From positions 1-10,476 of the forward strand of contig PLUZ01000555.1 in assembly GCA_003162995.1 (NCBI GenBank): DNA of 10,476 nucleotides. Direction: 5' to 3'. Positions 6,228-10,476 of the stretch are shown piece after piece. Source of the DNA: Methylocapsa sp. (GTDB taxonomy: Bacteria > Pseudomonadota > Alphaproteobacteria > Rhizobiales > Beijerinckiaceae). Below the pieces are notes generated by a model that saw nothing but the letters and a program-made list of their open reading frames with translations, was not told the origin of the DNA and did no database searches. Positions within the stretch are counted from its first letter, which is position 1. Every line of letters starts with the position of its first letter. Both the position numbers and the translations under genes were made by a program.

Positions 6228-7405
6228 TGTGCCGTTTCCTTCCCCATGTGTGCATTTTCGTTTTGGTCTTGTTCCAGCCGGCCCAGAATCCAATTGGTTC
6301 GCTCAATGAGGAGTGCTCGGGCGCGGGAGGGTTTTGTGGCGCGGACCTTTATCGTGCACAAGGGATCCTGCGCCTGCAAATGGCTTTGCGCTTTCTGCCG
6401 GTCCGCTGTCCAATCGGGCCAATCGAACTCCGGCATGGAGGAGATTTCGCGGCGTGTATAGGCTATTCCCGCGGCCGCGGCACCACCGAAGGCGAGCGGG
6501 AGCAAGGGCAGGCGGCCGCGACAGGACTCGACATGGGCGCGGAAAAGCGCGCCGCCGCGATCATCGAAAATATCGAGGGTCGCACCTGGCCGGGGGTTGA
6601 TTTCGATCATCGTATAGTCGCCGCCTTCGACAAGAAAATCGATGCTGTTGAGACCGCGAAGCCCGCACGCCGCCGTGATCTCTTTCGCCACGCGCCGCAA
6701 CCGGCCCTGCAGCTCGCGCGATAGACCGGCCGGGCGAAGGCTGCCGCCGAAACGAAAGGGTTCCCCCGGCGCCGGCGCCGCCCATTGACGGCTCAGTCCC
6801 ACGACCCGCGCCTTTGTGCCATCGGCAACAAAGAGGATCGAAACAGGCGCGCCCGCCGCAAGGCGCTGGAAGTAAATTTTCTCGCCCGCCGCGCCGATTG
6901 CCCCGGCCGGCGCGACATGGCTTCCGCCTGCTCCGCCGGCACTTTTGACAAGCCACTGGTGGTGGTCGCTTGGCATCTCCATGCTGATCTTTGGATGCGG
7001 AATGTTCAACGCGCCGCAAAGCTCCGCAAGCCGCGCCGGATCCTTCACGTTGCGCACCACATCCGGAAAGTTGCCAAACAGCGTAAAGTGCTGCGCGACA
7101 ACCTCCAGGAGTTCAAGGCGATCCTCGAATCCGGCGCCATAAACGAAGCCGCAAGGCGCCTCGCCTTTCACAAGGGCTTCGAGTGCGGGAATGAGATTCT
7201 CTTCGGTAAATCCTCTGGCGAGGCCCTCTTCGATAAAATGGTTCGCGGCGCAGAAACCGCGCGTATCCAAATCGTCGAAAAAGTCGGCCACGAGCGGCCG
7301 GAACCCGGCACGGCGCGCGGCTCCCGCCAAAGCCCGCCCGGAGGACGCCGCGATCAAAATCGCGGCACCGGCTTCAGGCGATCTCACGCGCGAAACTGAA
7401 GGCAT
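6224..7405 (-). CDS. ATP-grasp protein of the H4MPT gene set (Orf17-like, 393 aa)
   Basis: This second ATP-grasp protein differs in sequence from the RimK-like one and is the likely counterpart of methylotroph Orf17. Its substrate is unknown. An N-terminal Rossmann-like part ([21 protein letters not shown], residues 14-34, then [16 protein letters not shown]) resembles carbamoyl-phosphate-synthase-type ATP-grasp proteins. The ATP-binding loop is [14 protein letters not shown] (151-164). [27 protein letters not shown] (254-280) carries the Glu268/Asn270 metal-binding pair. The tail after 380 is polar and probably disordered. The ATG at 7405 lies within the end of mtdB (32-base overlap); a GTG at 7387 is a possible shorter start. 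Its stop codon overlaps the mch start. Co-occurrence with H4MPT genes suggests a ligation step in cofactor assembly. Confidence 0.86.
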   Translation of the reverse strand: MPSVSRVRSPEAGAAILIAASSGRALAGAARRAGFRPLVADFFDDLDTRGFCAANHFIEEGLARGFTEENLIPALEALVKGEAPCGFVYGAGFEDRLELLEVVAQHFTLFGNFPDVVRNVKDPARLAELCGALNIPHPKISMEMPSDHHQWLVKSAGGAGGSHVAPAGAIGAAGEKIYFQRLAAGAPVSILFVADGTKARVVGLSRQWAAPAPGEPFRFGGSLRPAGLSRELQGRLRRVAKEITAACGLRGLNSIDFLVEGGDYTMIEINPRPGATLDIFDDRGGALFRAHVESCRGRLPLLPLAFGGAAAAGIAYTRREISSMPEFDWPDWTADRQKAQSHLQAQDPLCTIKVRATKPSRARALLIERTNWILGRLEQDQNENAHMGKETAH

Positions 7406-8258
7406 CGCGAAAATCGAGGCTGATCGCCTTGGGAGAAGACGCCATCCGCTGAAACAATCCAGATTCCGTCTTGTATTTCACATCGCCAATCGCGAGCGGC
7501 CCGATCCCGAGACTGCCGCCCGCCAGCTCGACGCCATTCGCCATGAGATCAAGCCCCTCGATCCCCGCCGGCGGCACCGCATTGACGTCCGCAGAAACGA
7601 GCAAGGATTTGGCCGCCGACAGCATCGAAGCCGATAGAACCTGCACGCCCGCCGCCGCACAGCAAAGCGCGACTTCCTTGCCAGCCAGCGTCGCGGTTAT
7701 CTCTTCCGGTGACTTTGCCTGGGCGGCATGGACGGTGACACCAAATCTTTGCTTGATCTCGTCCGCCTTGGCTTGCACTTTGTTCAGCTCACGTGCCGTG
7801 AGAGTCACATCGGCGCCCTCGAGCGCCGCGATCACGCCGGATGTGTAGCCGACCGGGCCTGTCGCTCCAAAAATCACAATCCGCGCATCGGCAAGCGCCT
7901 TGCCTTTCTTCTGCTTCAGGAGTTTCTCAACGCAGGCGACCATCGCCGCGGCGGTCGTGAACGATCCGGCCGGATCGGCGAAAGCGGAAATCTCGAACGG
8001 CTTCAAAAGTGTCTTGCGCACCTGCTCCAGCATGTCGAGCGCCAGCACGGCATCCTTGCCGCCGATGAAAACAGCCGTATGGACAGCATCCCTCGGGGAC
8101 CGCGAAAACATGGCGTCCTGCACCAATGGCATGACTTCCTCGAGCTTGACATCGATATAGGGAACCACCGCGTCATATCCCGCGTCGAGGGACATATTCA
8201 CATCGAACGGGCTCATGTGCCGGAGCGGGCTGAGCATGTGCAAAATATTCTTGGCCAC
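7374..8258 (-). CDS. mtdB: NAD(P)-dependent methylene-tetrahydromethanopterin dehydrogenase MtdB (294 aa)
   Basis: MtdB oxidises methylene-H4MPT to methenyl-H4MPT with NAD(P)+ in the cytoplasm, linking Fae to Mch. The N terminus AKNILHMLSPLRHMSPFDVNM (residues 2-22) is characteristic of MtdB and unlike MtdA. FIGGKDA is at 64-70, FADPAGSFTTAAAMV at 93-107, the dinucleotide-binding loop VIFGATGPVGYTSG at 128-141, and SADVNAVPPAGIEG at 222-235. Length and ends agree with the family. The ATG at 8258 is preceded by AGGGG at a spacing of 8 bases. The gene lies 45 bases after beta-RFAP synthase and overlaps the Orf17-like gene by 32 bases, so it sits near the head of the operon. Confidence 0.96.
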   Translation of the reverse strand: MAKNILHMLSPLRHMSPFDVNMSLDAGYDAVVPYIDVKLEEVMPLVQDAMFSRSPRDAVHTAVFIGGKDAVLALDMLEQVRKTLLKPFEISAFADPAGSFTTAAAMVACVEKLLKQKKGKALADARIVIFGATGPVGYTSGVIAALEGADVTLTARELNKVQAKADEIKQRFGVTVHAAQAKSPEEITATLAGKEVALCCAAAGVQVLSASMLSAAKSLLVSADVNAVPPAGIEGLDLMANGVELAGGSLGIGPLAIGDVKYKTESGLFQRMASSPKAISLDFRDAFSFAREIA

Positions 8259-8303
8259 GTAATTTCCCCTATGTCATTGCTGAGATTTGGCTGTATTCGG
8301 CTA

Positions 8304-9275
8304 CTACTTAATGGCGGCGAAACTTTCCCCTTCGACGAGGACGCCGTGATTAACTCCCTTGCAGATCGCGAGGTCGAGCCCCGCCGCGGCGGCCGTTGCC
8401 GCGACGAGATCGCACAAACGCTGCGCCTCCTTAGCATCGGCGGCGAAGGCAAAGCCGGTCGGCCCCCAGGACGATTGGCCGATTCCTCTTGCCCCATGCT
8501 TGCGAAGCTCACCCATCACCCGCGCTACTGCAGCGCTGGCATAAGGCGCGCCGCCCTGCGCGGGTGCGAAATAGTCTCCGGCAATCTCTTGCAGGCGCGC
8601 GATCGCGTCGCCGAAGGCACCGATATCCTGTTCGGCCAGAGCCGGCAATGCCTTGATGAGAACGAGCCGGCAGATTTCGCCGGCCAAACCGGCCTCGAAA
8701 TCCGCGAGCCGGGCGAAGGCGGCTTGTTCCTCGCCGCCATGCACGCCTTCGGTGCACGGGTCGAGGACGATAATCACCCGCCATTGCGGCGGGAAATCCA
8801 TGCGCGCGATGACCGGAGGCGTCGCGGTCCGCGCCCCATGTCCGCCATCGACAATGAAACCTCCCTGCTCGAACAGACCCAAGCCGATACCGGAACGCGC
8901 CCCGCGCCGCAACAAAAGCGCATCGCTTGCATGATCTGGGGGCAAGCCTTCCAAACGCCGCAACGCGGTGGCGACAGCAAGTGCCAGCTGGGTCCCCGAG
9001 CCCAAGCCCGCATGGGCCGGAATCGCTTCGTGCACGGTCAAGCTATAGGCGGGGGACAGGTTGAAGGCGCGCGTGAGAAGGGCGAGATACTCTCCGGCGC
9101 GTTCGACCTCCATTCCTTCGGCCGAGGGCACTGACGCGCGGCGGAGCGTCAAGCGGGTCGACGGGCGGTCGATTGCGAGCCCAAGACTTCCGAAGCGGCG
9201 GCCAAGTCCGCCATTCATATCGAGAAATCCGAGGTGAAGACGGGCGGCCGCCGTCACCATGACGCTGTCGAACAT
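8304..9275 (-). CDS. Beta-ribofuranosylaminobenzene 5'-phosphate synthase (323 aa)
   Basis: This enzyme joins 4-hydroxybenzoate or p-aminobenzoate (by organism) with phosphoribosyl pyrophosphate, releasing CO2 and pyrophosphate. It is the first committed step of the H4MPT branch (MptG in archaea, orf4 in methylotroph literature). The protein has the GHMP-kinase fold, with ARLHLGFLDMNGGLGRRFGS at residues 11-30 and the phosphate-binding motif IPAHAGLGSGTQLALA at 85-100. RSGIGLGLFEQGGFIVDGGH follows, then IIVLDPCTEGVHGGEE, and the QSSWGPTGFAFA segment is near the C terminus. The ATG at 9275 has GAGGGG 4 to 9 bases upstream. It appears to be the first gene of the long minus-strand operon. No strong promoter motif was seen in the 222 bases before it. 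Confidence 0.94.
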   Translation of the reverse strand: MFDSVMVTAAARLHLGFLDMNGGLGRRFGSLGLAIDRPSTRLTLRRASVPSAEGMEVERAGEYLALLTRAFNLSPAYSLTVHEAIPAHAGLGSGTQLALAVATALRRLEGLPPDHASDALLLRRGARSGIGLGLFEQGGFIVDGGHGARTATPPVIARMDFPPQWRVIIVLDPCTEGVHGGEEQAAFARLADFEAGLAGEICRLVLIKALPALAEQDIGAFGDAIARLQEIAGDYFAPAQGGAPYASAAVARVMGELRKHGARGIGQSSWGPTGFAFAADAKEAQRLCDLVAATAAAAGLDLAICKGVNHGVLVEGESFAAIK

Positions 9276-9332
9276 GATCCCCTCTTTCCAGGAGCGTCTG
9301 CCCGCCCACCGGCGGAAGCCGCTCGCGCTTTA

Positions 9333-9378
9333 GCGCACGATCCTCGAAAAGTCGCGGACTTTCCAAAGATGGTCGCGC
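9333..9378. repeat. Degenerate copy of the intergenic palindrome
   Basis: AAAGTC (9348-9353) and GACTTT (9357-9362) form a perfect inner stem around a three-base loop, and the element begins and ends with GCGC. The string CGAAAAGTC, then GC, then ACTTTCC is shared in order with the clear copy at 2696-2738, as is a leading GATC. The outer arms have decayed here. I read it as a worn member of the same dispersed family. Confidence 0.45.
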
Positions 9379-9405
9379 CGCGGGCAAAGAGATACCGCTC
9401 TCCTC

Positions 9406-9446
9406 GAACATGATCTAGAAAAAGTTGCCGGGTTTTTGAACAGGAT
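9406..9446. repeat. Second, more degenerate palindrome-like element
   Basis: ACATGATCTAGAAAAAGTTG followed by GGGTTTTTGAACAGGATCA has the same order of parts as the clear palindrome at 2696-2738: an ATGATC arm, an A-rich half-stem, a T-rich half-stem and a GATCA arm. Pairing is poor. It lies 27 bases from the other degenerate copy, so the two may derive from one tandem or broken element. Confidence 0.3.
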
Positions 9447-9497
9447 CAGCCGGGAAAACAAAGTGATGGAGACCGTGAGCAAAGGACGTTGAAGCGC

Positions 9498-10142
9498 TCA
9501 TGGAATGAGGGACGGTGGCGGTGGAAGGAGGGGCCATGGCGGCGCAATGCCCGTGGACATTGGTAAACAGGGTGCTTCCGGCAGGCCGGCAAAGGACAGC
9601 TGTTGCGCCTTCGTTCGCTCCGCGAGGCTCAGTTTGAAAGCAATGGCATCGCGTATCCTGGCCCATGTCTCGCGCTGCGGGCCAGCCTTTGCGACCGCGA
9701 GATTGACCAGCGCATAGGCGGCCACATAGTCCTGCGGCACGCCTAGGGCCTTGTCATACATGAGCCCCAGCGCGTACTGCGCCTCCGCAACGCCCTGTTC
9801 GCTGGCGCAACTATACCATCCCGCCGACACGGTAAAATCTTGCGGCACACCTTTGCCATTGGCGTACATGTAGCCGAGATAGGTCTGCGCCACTGGGTTG
9901 CCGTGCGGGGCGAGGTCCGTGAAGATCCGGGCGGCTGTCACATAGTCATGCGCCAAGAAGGCCCGGATGCCCTCGCGCAAGGGGTCCGCGCTGGCGGGAT
10001 TTGCGACAAGTGCCACGCACATCAGCACGCCGGACGCGGCCATCAAACGCCACCATCGGAGCTTTCGCACGAGCTCGCGGCCGTCCCTTGCGAATGTCCC
10101 TGCTGGTTCTCCGTGCCTTCGCGCAAAGCTGAGAATCCCCAT
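9498..10142 (-). CDS. Secreted Sel1-repeat (TPR-like) protein (214 aa)
   Basis: This is a small exported protein with Sel1-like helical repeats, a fold that mediates protein contacts; its partner is unknown. A basic N-terminal region leads into a hydrophobic segment (about residues 34-50, MAASGVLMCVALVANPA) ending in ASA at 50-52, a plausible signal peptidase I site with a long n-region. Residues 53-82 form a helical pair. Sel1 repeats follow at about 84-118 (AQTYLGYMYANGKGVPQD) and 120-152 (AQYALGLMYDKALGVPQD). The C terminus is proline-rich (PPWPLLPPPP). The ATG at 10142 has AAGGGA about 9 bases upstream, overlapping the stop of the prepilin peptidase gene 12 bases away, so the two are likely co-transcribed. 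Internal starts near the hydrophobic segment are possible. Confidence 0.8.
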   Translation of the reverse strand: MGILSFARRHGEPAGTFARDGRELVRKLRWWRLMAASGVLMCVALVANPASADPLREGIRAFLAHDYVTAARIFTDLAPHGNPVAQTYLGYMYANGKGVPQDFTVSAGWYSCASEQGVAEAQYALGLMYDKALGVPQDYVAAYALVNLAVAKAGPQRETWARIRDAIAFKLSLAERTKAQQLSFAGLPEAPCLPMSTGIAPPWPLLPPPPSLIP

Positions 10143-10154
10143 GGTCGTGTTCCC

Positions 10155-10476
10155 TTAACCTTGCAACACCAGCACGCCGAGCAGCCAACAAATCCAAATC
10201 GCCGGCGCGAAAAATAGACCGAATGGCAATTTCGCGGCCGCTTGCAAGCGACGCCGAAGGACGAGCTGGCTCGCCATATATGCGAACAGCGCCGAGAGCG
10301 CGGCGATTTCGATGGCGGCCGGAATGAGCGTCCAGTCGAGCCAGGTGCCAGCAACGGCGGCGAGCTTGACGTCGCCAAGCCCAAGCCCATGACGGTGGCG
10401 CAGCCGCCGGTAAATTTCCCGCAAAGCGAAAAACGCAAGAGCCAGCACAAATCCCTGCATCGCCGCGATGGCGATG
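10155..10476 (-). CDS. A24-family prepilin peptidase, C-terminal part (cut by window edge)
   Basis: The frame stays open to the right edge, so only the last 106 or so residues are seen. Family A24 aspartic peptidases cut the leader from type IV prepilins or type II secretion pseudopilins in the inner membrane. The sequence HGLGLGDVKLAAVAGTWLDW holds the GxGD motif with the second catalytic aspartate; the first should lie outside the window. Hydrophobic helices follow (about IPAAIEIAALSALFAYMASQ), then KLPFGLFFAPAIWICWLLGV, which matches the usual PFGPFLA-type C-terminal segment. The methionine at 10460 is probably internal, since full enzymes are longer. The stop is TAA at 10157-10155, followed at once by the Sel1-repeat gene. 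Whether it serves a pilus or a secretion system cannot be told. Confidence 0.85.
   Translation of the reverse strand, partial: IAIAAMQGFVLALAFFALREIYRRLRHRHGLGLGDVKLAAVAGTWLDWTLIPAAIEIAALSALFAYMASQLVLRRRLQAAAKLPFGLFFAPAIWICWLLGVLVLQG

Larger units (their letters stand above)
9276..9497. other. Intergenic region upstream of beta-RFAP synthase
   Basis: This 222-base stretch between the Sel1-repeat gene and beta-RFAP synthase holds no convincing gene. It contains two degenerate palindromes annotated separately. The promoter of the H4MPT operon should lie here, but I see no clear TTGACA-like box on the minus strand. Short open frames that cross it have no family likeness. Confidence 0.5.

Noticed and set aside
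7728..9134. Long plus-strand open frame of 468 codons opposite mtdB and beta-RFAP synthase.
   Set aside because: It is antisense to two confidently recognised genes, is rich in Arg, His and Gly as expected of a GC-rich shadow frame, and shows no domain.
9415..9666. Small minus-strand frame at the end of the Sel1-repeat gene.
   Set aside because: It overlaps the Sel1 gene in another frame and the degenerate palindromes, has no ribosome site of note, and resembles nothing I know.
10131..10142. Shared MGILS leader between the Sel1-repeat protein and the longer form of Fae, as a possible common signal.
   Set aside because: Five residues are too few to mean anything, and the following sequences and the upstream regions are unrelated.
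1..10476. CRISPR array, tRNA, insertion sequence, phage or defence genes.
   Set aside because: No regularly spaced repeats, cloverleaf-like RNA, transposase motifs or defence domains were seen on either strand.

Overview
The window looks like chromosomal DNA of an alphaproteobacterial methylotroph or methanotroph. The evidence is a compact island for tetrahydromethanopterin (H4MPT)-linked C1 transfer, high GC, and a dispersed palindrome (GCATGATC...GATCATGC) of a type I associate with Rhizobiales intergenic regions. Beijerinckiaceae or Methylocystaceae is my best guess. The genus cannot be fixed from this window.

Layout, left to right. (1) 72-302 (+) encodes a small unrecognised membrane protein. 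(2) 349-912 (+) encodes a DUF447-type protein that meets, tail to tail with a 16-base overlap, the gene at 897-1934 (-) for an OrfY/MfnF-like sugar-kinase-fold protein. (3) Across a 46-base divergent gap lies a HisA-like barrel protein, 1981-2694 (+). (4) A palindrome (2696-2738) and a strong, probably bidirectional terminator (2775-2804) separate it from the main block. (5) The main block runs on the minus strand from 9275 down to 2820. In transcription order it holds beta-RFAP synthase, mtdB, an ATP-grasp protein (Orf17-like), mch, a RimK-like ATP-grasp protein (Orf7-like), a CitG-like protein (Orf5-like) and fae. From mtdB to the CitG-like gene every junction overlaps, which suggests one translationally coupled operon. 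fae sits 153 bases further on, behind a hairpin and a possible promoter of its own. (6) After a 222-base gap with degenerate palindromes comes an unrelated minus-strand pair: the 3' part of an A24 prepilin peptidase gene, cut by the right edge, and a secreted Sel1-repeat protein.

How it works together: Fae condenses formaldehyde with H4MPT, MtdB oxidises methylene-H4MPT to methenyl-H4MPT, and Mch hydrolyses that to formyl-H4MPT. Beta-RFAP synthase makes the first committed H4MPT precursor. The CitG-like, ATP-grasp, HisA-like, OrfY-like and DUF447 genes are the accessory genes known to travel with this pathway, and they are probably needed to build H4MPT or methylofuran. The formyltransferase/hydrolase genes (fhcABCD) are not in the window. 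I found no CRISPR array, tRNA, rRNA, insertion sequence or phage gene. The least explained part is the set of cofactor-biosynthesis genes, not an evident new system.
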